Under the pieces are notes generated by a model. The model saw only the letters and a program-made list of their open reading frames with translations, searched no databases and had not been told where the DNA came from. Shown piece after piece: positions 23,501 through 35,500 of a DNA stretch of 64,000 nt (position 1 is the first letter of the stretch; each line of letters begins with the position of its first letter). The translations under genes and the position numbers were made by a program. The stretch is from Patiria miniata (Eukaryota > Echinodermata > Asteroidea > Valvatida > Asterinidae). The stretch spans positions 1,121,001 to 1,185,000 of the forward strand of contig NW_024037072.1 in assembly GCF_015706575.1 (NCBI RefSeq). Direction: 5' to 3'.

Positions 23501-26500
23501 TTTGTGACAGAAAGCTTTTCAGTTCCGTACCTGAAATTCAACCCCAGAAGCAATATCTATAGATGCATTCAGCCACTTGTTACCAGAGTTACCATTCGCT
23601 GACCAGCGGGCAGGGCCAAGACCACCTTGACCATCACCTGTGTAGACTGTCAATGATCCCATGCCTGTCCCGTACATGTGGTACCAAAATCGTACACACG
23701 CACCAGTGACAGGTGCAATGGCTTTGGGGCTGTCTAGTCGAGCTTTATCGGATGCAACTCTGGGATCAGATGCCTCAGTGTACATGTAGAATCCGTTTGC
23801 TGCAAAATTAAATGAGGCTTTGGAAAACATCAATTCAGAAAAAAATCACTGTTCAGTTTTATCGAATGAACAATGTGGTACTTACAGCATATTTTATTTT
23901 ATCTTTTTAATTTTTCATTGTGTATTTTTGCATTCTTTCTATTAGAATGTGCTTTTACGAGGTTGAGCTGTTGAAAATTATGCTGCCCGCCAATTTCAGT
24001 AACAGTACCTAAGGCATTCACTGACACCATAAGAAAAAACTCTACATGATTTCCCGTACACTTACAAGTTCCGACAGTGTGGTCCGAGTCAGGCCCAGTG
24101 TCTGAGCTGGAGGTGCCACCGCTATTGAGTGTCCAATCGAAGTCATCATTCTGGCTGTTTTTAAATTGACAAAGGTGGTTGGAATCGAAGTCACATTTCA
24201 AAGCTGATAACGGCTCGGTCGGCAAACCTTGCGGAAATAAAAAAAATATAAATATGTATCAAAAATCTAAAAGGGTGGAATTCAAGCAACAAATGTATGA
24301 TTTTGCTCTACCTACCCCTATGCTTTAATCATTACCATTTTGTGAAAACTAATTACTTCTTTACCTAGTTTTAAACCCTTAAACTCGACTTACACGTTAA
24401 AAGGGAGTTTGGTATAATTATTTTGTAATATCAAAGTAAATAGAATACGTACTACATTTGCCTTCATCAACGCTGATGTCATCAATAGCTATGTCACTTC
24501 TGACATCACTTCCACGTCCAGCGACAAAAGAAACCTGCATAAAGGAATACATAGTCCAACAAAATACTGCACAGACGTCGTTTATCCCATGAATTAAGTC
24601 GCCGTTTTCCACTTACGTCCAAACATTTAAAACTGATTATCAGACTTCGTGAAATGTATTGAATAGATTTTTATTTTCAGATTTTTTTTCTCAAATGACC
24701 ATGTTTTCCAATGAGCCATCTTTTTAACTGAACCTAAATCAATTGTTGAATTAAGTACCTGAAGTTCAAGCCCAGGGTCAACATCTATTGCTGTATCCAC
24801 CCACTGGTTACCAGAGTTACTACTCGCTGACCAGCGGGCAGGGCCAAGACCACCTTGACCATCACCTGTGTAGACCGTCAATGATCCCATGTCTACCCCG
24901 TACATGTGGTACCAAAATCTGACACACGCACCAGTGGCAGGTGCAATGGCTTTGGGGCTGTCTAGTCGAGCTTCATCGGATGCAACTCTGGGAGCAGATG
25001 CATCAGTGTAGATGTAGAACCCACTTGCTGTACATGTAATCATGAAGTCAAAATACGTTTTATTCCGGTCATAATTTCAAGTTACATGAAAAAAAGGAAA
25101 CGTTATCTTGCAAACACCATATCTTTGAAAGGAACTCACATGACAAAAGCACATTCCTTCCAAATGTGCTTTTTTGATTATTTTTACTTGGTAGAATTTA
25201 ACTTACAATTTCGTGTAGTGTGGTCTGAGTCAGGCCCAGTGTCTGCGCTGGGGGTGTTGCCGTTATTGAGTGTCCAATCAAAGTCATCATAAGCGCTATT
25301 TTTGAATTGACAAAGGTTGTTGGAATCAAAGTCACAATTCAAGGCTGATAATGGCGCGGTTGGGTCTGTTGACAAAGGTAGAACATTATACCAAACTAAT
25401 AAAGGGCCAGTGTACACAGAAATATTTCTTTGTCATAGATATACAATTATCAAAAATCAATAAATAATATGAACTATATGAAAAAGTCATCCGTTTAAGG
25501 GGACTACATTGGGTAAAAAAACCCATGAAATCAGACTTTAACTGTGAATCGGAAATTTGTAATTTCTGATTATTTTACGGAGTTTTTCATTAAATTGGAC
25601 ATTAAGCGTGATTTGGAAATGAGCGATTTGTGATAATTTTTCGGAATTTTCCAAATTTGATTTACCGCTAGCATTTTTTTGGAACTAGTGGGCATTCTTC
25701 TCTCATGGTGTATTGAGCTTTTTGATTTTTTTTTCATTTCGGATTTGATTCGTAAATATTTTTGACGGCAGTTTTCTCCATTAGTTGAAATGTGTTTGTT
25801 AATTAGTACATTAATCAAAAACTGATATAAAAAACAGACGAAAACGTACTACAATCGCCTTCGTCAACGCTGATGTCATCGATGGCTATGTCACCATGGT
25901 AATCACTTCCTCGTTCACCGACAAAAGAAACCTTCAGAAATAAAGAAATAAAGGAACATGAATCATAGAGTTGCACAAGAACACTTGACCAGCGTCGATT
26001 CTCGTATTGACATAATACAGCTAATCTTTCGTTTACTCCAAGATAACAAAATTGTTATCAAATTTCTTCACACGATTCGGTAGTATTCCCTCAAAAAAGA
26101 AGAGTGCTTTTAATTGAGCTATGTTTGTGACAGAAAACTGTTTAGTTCCTTACCCGAAATTCGAGCCCAGAAGTAATATATATTGATGCGTCCAACCACT
26201 TGTTTCCGGAGTTACTATTCGCTGACCAGCGGGCAGGGCCAAGACCACCTTGACCATCACCTGTGTATACCGTCAATGATCCCATGTCTGCCCCGTACAT
26301 GTGGTACCAAAATCTGACACACGCACCAGTGGCAGGTGCAATGGCTTTGGGGCTGTCTAGTCGAGCTTTATCGGATGCAACTCTGGGATCAGATGCCTCA
26401 GTGTACATGTAGAATCCATTTGCTGCAAAATTAAGTTTAGCTTTTGAATCCTTTAATTCAGAAAAAAAAATCTTCTTCAAGTTTATTGAAGTAATAATAA

Positions 26501-29500
26501 AGTCCGTTAGGCATATTTAAAAAAAAATATGTTCATTGAGAATATTTTCATTATTTCTTTTAGGATATTCTTTTCGAGGTTGAGCTGATCAAAATTATGC
26601 TGCATGCGAATTTCTGTGAAAATGTGGGAAAGGTTAGGTGTAATATTTTTGTACAAGATGATAAAACTCAAGACGAGTAAACCCCACATGAGCTCTATCA
26701 ACATTCAACTAGATGTTTTCCTTTTTTTCTTGTTCCCGCCTATGCTCAGTTAAAGTATTATTATTTAACTTAAAGACCCACTAAACTTGATTGTATTGTT
26801 GTTTATGTATGTTATTCTGCCTTGCTTTAGTGTCAGTTCACATTGTAGTCCTTTGAATCTAGTGTTTTGATAAAAGTGTCCCAGGTTTTGACACTGTTGC
26901 ATGCCTTGAATATTTAATAAAGACATGAATTAAAAAACAAACAAGATGGTGAAACAATACCTAAAGCATTCACTGACACCATAGGAAATCCCTGCACGTT
27001 TGTCTGTACTTACAGGTTCCTACAGTGTGGTCTGAGTCAGGCCCAGTGTCTGAGCTGGAGGTGCCACCGCTATTGAGTGTCCAATCAAAGTCATCATTCT
27101 GGCTGTTTTTAAATTGACAAAGGTGGTTGGAGTCGAAGTCACATTTCAAAGCTGATAACGGTACGGTCGGCAAACCTTGCGGATAAGACAAATATTAATA
27201 TGTATCAACAATCTAAAAGGGTGGAATTTAAGCAACAAACTATTTTCTGCTCCATCTATCCCTATTCTTTAACAATTACCGTTATGTGAATATGAAGTAC
27301 TACTTAACAGAGTTTTAAGCACTTAAACTTGACTTACACGTACAAAGGAATTTGGTATACTTAATTTGTATTACAATTCATTTTCTTTTCAGGAGTTTTA
27401 CAACTTGGGTTTACATTTGTTATTGTTTTCATACAAGAAAAAGAGGCTTCTTTGATGATATTCAATTTTCTCATATTTTGTTATTTGTTGCATTTCATGT
27501 CATTCGCTAAGCTTGGATTTCCTGAATTTTTGAAATATGTGCAAATATTCAAAGCGGTAAAACCTAACATCAAAGGAAATAGAATACGTACTACATTCGC
27601 CTTCCTCAACACTGATATCATCAATTGCTATGTCACTTCTGACATCACTTCCACGTCCAGCGACAAACGAAACCTGCAAAAAAAAAGAATAAAAAGTGAA
27701 ACACAAAAACAATCAGATGTCTGTTGTATCTATAGTTAAATAGCTTTTTTCCATTTACGTCCAAAAAATTACAACTGGTTATCAGACGTTTAGAAAAAAA
27801 AAATGTATAGAATAGATTCCCATTGCATGGTTTCTTAATTATTAAATGAATTAAAAAGAATTGTTAAATTCCGTACCTGAAATTCAAGCCCAGGGTCAAC
27901 GTCTATTGTCGTCTCCACCCACTGGTTACCAGAGTTACTACTCGCTGACCAGCGGGCAGGGCCAAGACCACCTTGACCATCACCTGTGTATACCGTCAAT
28001 GATCCCATGTCTGTCCCGTACATGTGGTACCAAAATCTTACACACGCACCAGTGGCAGGTGCAATGGCTTTGGGGCTGTCTAGTCGAGCTTTATCGGATG
28101 CAACTCTGGGAGCAGATGCGTCAGTGTAGATGTAGAACCCACTTGCTGTAAACGTAATCATGAAGTCAAAATACTTTTTATTCCGGTCATAATTTCAAGT
28201 TACATGAAAAAAAGGAAACGTTATCTTGCAAACACCATATCTTTGAAAGGAACTCACATGACAAAAGCACATTCCTTCCAAATGTGCTTTTTTGATTATT
28301 TTTACTTGGTGGAATTTAACTTACAATTTCGTGTAGTGTGGTCTGAGTCAGGCCCAGTGTCTGCGCTGGGGGTGTTGCCGTTATTGAGTGTCCAATCAAA
28401 GTCATCATAAGCGCTATTTTTGAATTGACAAAGGTTGTTGGAATCGAAGTCACAATTCAAGGCTGGTAATGGCGCGGTTGGGTCTGTTGACAAAGGTAGA
28501 AAATTATACCAAACTAATAAAGGGCCAGTGTACACAGAAATACTTATTTGTCATAGAAATACAATTATCAAACAAAATAAATAATACGAAGTATACGAAA
28601 AAGTCATCCGTTTAAGGGGACTACATTGGGTAAAAAACCCCATGAAATCAGACTTTAACTGTGAATCGGAAATTTGTAATTTCTGATTTTTTTTACGGAG
28701 TTTTCATTAAATTAGACATTAAGCGTGATTTGGAAATGAGCAATTTGTGATAATTTTTCGGAATTTTCCAAATTTGATTTACCGCTAGCATTTTTTTGGA
28801 ACTAGTGGGCATTCTTCTCTCATGGTGTATTGAGCTTTTTGATTTTTTTCTTTTCATTTCGTATTTGATTCGTAAATATTTTTGACGGCAGTTTTCTCCA
28901 GTAGTTGAAATGTGTTTGTTAATTAGTACATTAATCAAAAACTGATATAAAAAAACCAGACGAAAACGTACTACAATCGCCTTCGTCAACGCTGATGTCA
29001 TCGATGGCTATGTCACCGTGGTAATCACTTCCTCGTTCACCGACAAAAGAAACCTTCAGAAATAAAGAAATAAAGGAACATGAATCGTAGAGTTGCACAA
29101 GAACACTTGACCAGCGTCGATTCCCGTATTGACATAATACAGCTAATCTTTCGTTTACTCCAAGATAACAAAATTGTTATCAAATTTCTTCACACGATTC
29201 GGTAGTATTCCCTCCAAAATAGAGAGAGTGCTTTTAATTGAGCTGTCTTTGTGACAGAAAACTGTTCAGTTCCTTACCTGAAATTCAATCCCAGAGGCAA
29301 TATCTATTGATGCGTCCAGCCACTTGTTACCAGAGTTACCATTCGCTGACCAGCGGGCAGGGCCAAGACCACCTTGACCATCACCTGTGTATACCGTCAA
29401 TGATCCCATGTCTGCCCCGTACATGTGGTACCAAAATCTGACACACGCACCAGTGGCAGGTGCAATGGCTTTGGGGCTGTCTAGTCGAGCTTTATCGGAT

Positions 29501-32500
29501 GCAACTCTGGGATCAGATGCCTCAGTGTACATGTAGAATCCATTTGCTGCAAAATTAAGTTTAGCTTTTGAATCCTTTAATTCAGAAAAAAAAATCTTCT
29601 TCAAGTTTATTGAAGTAATAATAAAGTCCGTTAGGCATATTTAAAAAAAAAATATGTTCATTGAGAATATTTTCATTATTTCTTTTAGGATATTCTTTTC
29701 GAGGTTGAGCTGATCAAAATTATGCTGCATGCGAATTTCTGTGAAAATGTGGGAAAGGTTAGGGGTAATATTTTTGTACAAGATGATAAAACTCAAGACG
29801 AGTAAACCCCACATGAGCTCTATCAACATTCAACTAGATGTTTTCCTTTTTTTCTTGTTCCCGCCTATGCTCAGTTAAAGTATTATTATTTAACTTAAAG
29901 ACCCACTAAACTTGATTGTATTGTTGTTTATGTATGTTATTCTGCCTTGCTTTAGTGTCAGTTCACATTGTAGTCCTTTGAATCTAGTGTTTTGATAAAA
30001 GTGTCCCAGGTTTTGACACTGTTGCATGCCTTGAATATTTAATAAAGACATGAATTAAAAAACAAACAAGATGGTGAAACAATACCTAAAGCATTCACTG
30101 ACACCATAGGAAATCCCTGCACGTTTGTCTGTACTTACAGGTTCCTACAGTGTGGTCTGAGTCAGGCCCAGTGTCTGAGCTGGAGGTGCCACCGCTATTG
30201 AGTGTCCAATCAAAGTCATCATTCTGGCTGTTTTTAAATTGACAAAGGTGGTTGGAATCGAAGTCACATTTCAAAGCTGATAACGGTACGGTCGGCAAAC
30301 CTTGCGGAAAAGAGAAAAAATATATTAACAGTATCAAAAACCTAAAAGGGTGGAATTTAAGCATCAAACTATTTTCTGCTCCATCTACCCCTATACTTTA
30401 ACAATTACCGTTATGTGAATATGAAGTACTACTTAACAGAGTTTTAAGCACTTCAACTTGACTTACATGTACAAATGAACTTGTTATACTTAATTTGTAT
30501 TATAATTCATTTTCTTTTCAGGAGTTTTACAACTTGAGTTTACATTTGTTATTGTTTTCATACAAGAAAAAGAGGCTTCTTTGATGATATTCAATTTTCT
30601 CATATTTTGTTATTTGTTGAATTTCATGTCATTCGCTAAGCTTGGATTTCCTGAATTTTTAAAATATGTGCAAATATTCACAGCGGTCAAAGCTAACATC
30701 AAAGGAAATAGAATACGTACTACATTCGCCTTCCTCAACACTGATATCATCAATAGCTATGTCACTTCTGACATCACTTCCACGTCCAGCGACAAAAGAA
30801 ACCTGCAAAAATAAAGGAATACAAAGTGAAACACAAAAACAAACCGACGTCTGTTGTATCTATAGTTAAATAGCTGTTTTCCATTTACGTCCAAAGAATT
30901 ACAACTGGTTATCAGACTTTTAAAAAAATATATAGAATAGATTTCTATTGCATGGTTTCTTTATTAAATGAATCCAAAAACAATTGTTGAATTCCGTACC
31001 TGAAATTCAAGCCCAGGGTCAACATCTATTGCCGTCTCCACCCACTGGTTACCAGAGTTACTACTCGCTGACCAGCGGGCAGGGCCAAGACCACCTTGAC
31101 CATCACCTGTGTACACCGTCAATGATCCCATGTCTGCCCCGTACATGTGGTACCAAAATCTGACACACGCACCAGTGGCAGGTGCAATGGCTTTGGGGCT
31201 GTCTAGTCGAGCTTTATCGGATGCAACTCTGGGAGCAGATGCGTCAGTGTAGATGTAGAACCCACTTGCTGTACATGTAATCATGAAGTCAAGATACATT
31301 TTAATTCCGGTCATAAGTTCAAGTTACATGAAAAAAAAGGACACGTTATTTTGCAAACACCATACCTTAAATAGGAACTCACATGACAAAAGCACATTCC
31401 TTCGAAATGTGTTTTTTTAATTTATTATTTTTACTGGGTAGTATTCAACTTACAATTTCGTGTAGTGTGGTCTGAGTCAGGCCCAGTGTCTGCGCTGGGG
31501 GTGTTGCCGTTATTGAGTGTCCAATCAAAGTCATCATAAGCGCTATTTTTGAGTTGACAAAGGTTGTTGGAATCGAAGTCACAATTCAAAGCTGGTAATG
31601 GCACGGTTGGATCTGTCGACAAAGTCGAAAGTTATAACAAACGATAAAAAAAAGTACTCAGAAAGAAATTGTTATTAAGGAAAAGCTTTTGAAATAAATA
31701 ATGATAAAAACATAACTAAGTTTGCGCTCTCTGTTCTTTATCGGGTTAAAACCATGAAACTAGACATCAACTCCGAATTGGAAATTTACAATTTCTGATA
31801 ACTTTGAGGATGTCTCAAAGTTTGGTTTCCAGCTAGCATTTTTTGGAGCTAGTGCAATAGTCGTCTCGCATTGTGTATTAAGCTGTCGAATTTAGTGTTT
31901 GTAATTATTTTTTGATTCGAAAAGATTTTTGATGAGGGTTATCTCCATTGAAATATTTGTTAGTTAGCACATTAATAAAACATTAATATAACAGACAGGC
32001 GAAAACGTACCACATTTGCCGGCATCAACGCCGATGTCATCGATGGCTATATCACCTTTGTAACCACTTCCTCGCTCACCTACAAAAGAAACCTTCAGAA
32101 AAAAGGGGGAAAAGAATAAGGTTAAACAGAAAAACTTCAGCAACGTCGATTTACGTCTGAACATGTACAGCTGAGTGGTCCTCAGTTTACTTCAAGCTAT
32201 TTGGTGACCAAAATTCTAGACACGTTTTGATTTCTCAAAACAGGTATTTCCTGCATGATAAGTAAAGAGCTTTCTCAATTGGTGAGCCATCTTTGTGACT
32301 GAACATTGTTTAGTTCCTCACCCGAAATTCAAGCCCAGAGGCAATATCTATTGATGCGTCCAACCACTTGTTTCCGGAGTTACTATTCGCTGACCAGCGG
32401 GCAGGGCCGAGACCACCTTGACCATCACCTGTGTATACCGTCAATGATCCCATGTCTGCCCCGTACATGTGGTACCAAAATCTGACACACGCACCAGTGG

Positions 32501-35500
32501 CAGGTGCAATGGCTTTGGGGCTGTCTAGTTGAGCTTTATCTGATGAAAGTCTGGGACTCGATGCTTCAGTGTAGATGTAGAAACCACTCGCTTCAAAGTA
32601 AAAGTTTGATCACATTAAAATCAGGCAGTAATTTCCTGTTTATTCTTTTTCTACCGAAGTGGCTAATATTTGAACCGTTATCTCTAATTTTTGACTCCTT
32701 TCCTTTTTATATCATGGTTACATGTATTAATATTCGGTTTTTACATCAAGAAACAATGCCTCGTCGCAATTAAGTCGGAATCTGAAAATAATGTTAATGA
32801 GTAATGTTTTAAATTGGATGAGAGGTTAAGATAAAAACTAGTGAAACAATACCCAAGGCAATCCTAGACAAGCCTTTCCTCCTATTTGTAATTGGTTTAA
32901 CTTACAAGTTCCTACAGTGTGGTCCGAGTCAGGCCCAGTGTCTGAGCTGGAGGTGCCACCGCTATCGAGTGTCCAATCAAAGTCATCATTCTGGCTGTTT
33001 TCGAAGAGACATAGGTTGTTAGAATCGAAGTCACATTTCAAAGCCGACGATGGCACTGGTGGGACTGTAACACAAAAATGTAAATATAAGAGAAGAATCC
33101 AACATTGCAAAGAAGCAACTTGATTCTTTCCTATTATTGAATTAAATATTACTTTTTAGAGTTTAAAACCTGGATTTGAACTTCGGGTTTGCAATTGAAA
33201 TTCGTATATAATTCTGTTTTTTCTTGTTTTGACAAAATTGGTTAACAAGCTCTTCATTGTGTGTAACGTTTGAGACAAATTAATGCGACGGGCCTCTTTT
33301 CTTACAGATTGGATTTTCCGGATGCGTTAGATGATTTTGAGCTTGTTTCGTTATTTTTTGCATTAGTTTTTCCCCAAATCTTCGATTTCTTTGGGAAAGG
33401 ATAACGCTACTACAAAGCATATAAGAAGATAAAGAATACGTACTACAATCTTTATCATCGAGTATGATGTCATCAATGGCTATGTCACTTTTGAAATCAC
33501 TTCCACGTTCACCGACAAAGGAAACCTGCAGAAATGAAATCGTACCAATATTTAGTTGAGTTCAAGATAATACAAGTTATTGCGAGTCTGTTGACATAAA
33601 TAAAAATGTGTGCCTTCCCATGGGCGCCCCTGAAGGACATTCAACAGTTGAGAACGGCTCAAACAGTGTTGGACAGCTCAGTTGGTATAGAGCATTTGTA
33701 CATTTTCCTAATAGTCGCAAGTTCACCTCTGTTCCTGCCAATTTGTTTGTTACACTTGAATGCGTAGGTATTAGTATTATGACAAAACAGCTCTCCGACA
33801 AATGACTGTTCAATTTCTTACCTGAAATTCGAGCCCAGGGTCAATACTTATAGCTGTCTCCCACCACTGGTTACCAGAGTTACTATTCGCTGACCAGCGG
33901 GCAAGGCCAAGACCACCTTGACCATCACCTGTGTATACCGTCAATGATCCCATGTCTGCCCCGTACATGTGGTACCAAAATCTGACACACGCACCAGTGG
34001 CAGGTGCAATGGCTTTGGGGCTGTCTAGTCGAGCTGTATCGAGAGGGTTCCTTGGTTCCGATGCTTCAGTGAAGATGAAGAAACCAAATGCTGTAAATCG
34101 ATTTTAAAAGTTTGTTAAACAGATAACCATCACATATTCTATACAGGGTGAATTCCCCCCCCCCCAAAAAAAAATGCAACCCTGAAACATTTGTCTTTCA
34201 AAAAAATTAATGGGTGATTTTATGTGCTTGGTATCAGATTAAAGCTGAAAGATTTCCTTTCAAATACTGACAAAAAAATCATGAACATAGCACTTTGAGT
34301 TGCTGAGAAAATGCCAACTTTGTAAAAGTAGTCATTTTTCATCCTGTGCACAAAACATTATACCACTGTAAGGGATTTCCTCCGTACCTTTTTGTGCATG
34401 TCCTAATCATTTCAAACATTATGGCACATAAATATGAAAAGAGTACACAAGAATTGGATGGAAATACATTTTATTTTCCACCTAAACAGGTTTATCATCA
34501 TTATAGTCCTATTTTAAACCATTTCAGCGTCATAAATATGTCAAATACTTAGGAAATCGCACAAATGAAGGATACTTAGTAAACAGTAAAACAGTAGGTT
34601 TACAGTAAAGTGTTTCACTGTTTGAAGTACTTGTGTAATCTGATATCCAAAACATAGCAATCCACCGATTTCTTTTTTTTTCTTAAAAGGCAAATGTTTT
34701 AGGGTTGCATTTTTTGGGAGGTCACCCTATATATCTGCTCCTCATCACTCCAATGTTGCATGTGTCAAACGGGATTTGGAGGGTTCATTAAATCAAAAAT
34801 TGAACTTTCACAATATACTATTTGCTTAGCATATGGAAGTTAAGCATTAAGATCAAACTCCTTCGTAATGTTGCTCTTTGATATATGTAAATGAATAAAA
34901 CAACAGAAATAAGGTATGATGTCCATCAAAGAACAACAAGGTCTTTGAACTTAATGCTTAGTGTCCACGTCGTAAGTGCATACTGTGAAATGTCAATTCC
35001 TGACTCTAATGTTAATTGTGAAACACAGAAATAAAAAATTCATACCTTACAGCTAATTACTTTTGTTTATACATTTAAGGAAATACTTGTTGAATTATCA
35101 TTGTTTTAATACGCATAATTCTTCAAATAAGTCTCAAGATTGGGCGCATTTCCTAATCGTATACGATTTAAGTCACCAGGGACGAAATGTTATGACAACA
35201 ACATGAAAACGAATGACAAAAAAACCCCGAATTTGCTCTGTCAATTCAACGCCGATTGCTTCATGAGACGAATTTCAAAGATTTTGGACGAATCGGAATG
35301 CTAACAATTTAAATTGTACTGAACCTTAAAGGGAATATACATCATTTCCTTTTGCTGTAATTTTCAGAAATGGATGGAATTGGGGGGTCGGAAATATATA
35401 GCAAATATAGTTACACAGACTTTTTTTGAGGTTTTGGGTTCGAAAATGCTATAAAAACCAAGAAAAACAATCATTTTCCTGTAGTCTGGTTTCCTGACTC

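Noticed and set aside
27861..28151. Plus-strand open frames antisense to exon B (also at 29238, 32504, 51251, 61590, 63031)
   Set aside because: Shadows of the MAM exon B on the other strand; the minus strand has splice sites and the MAM motif.
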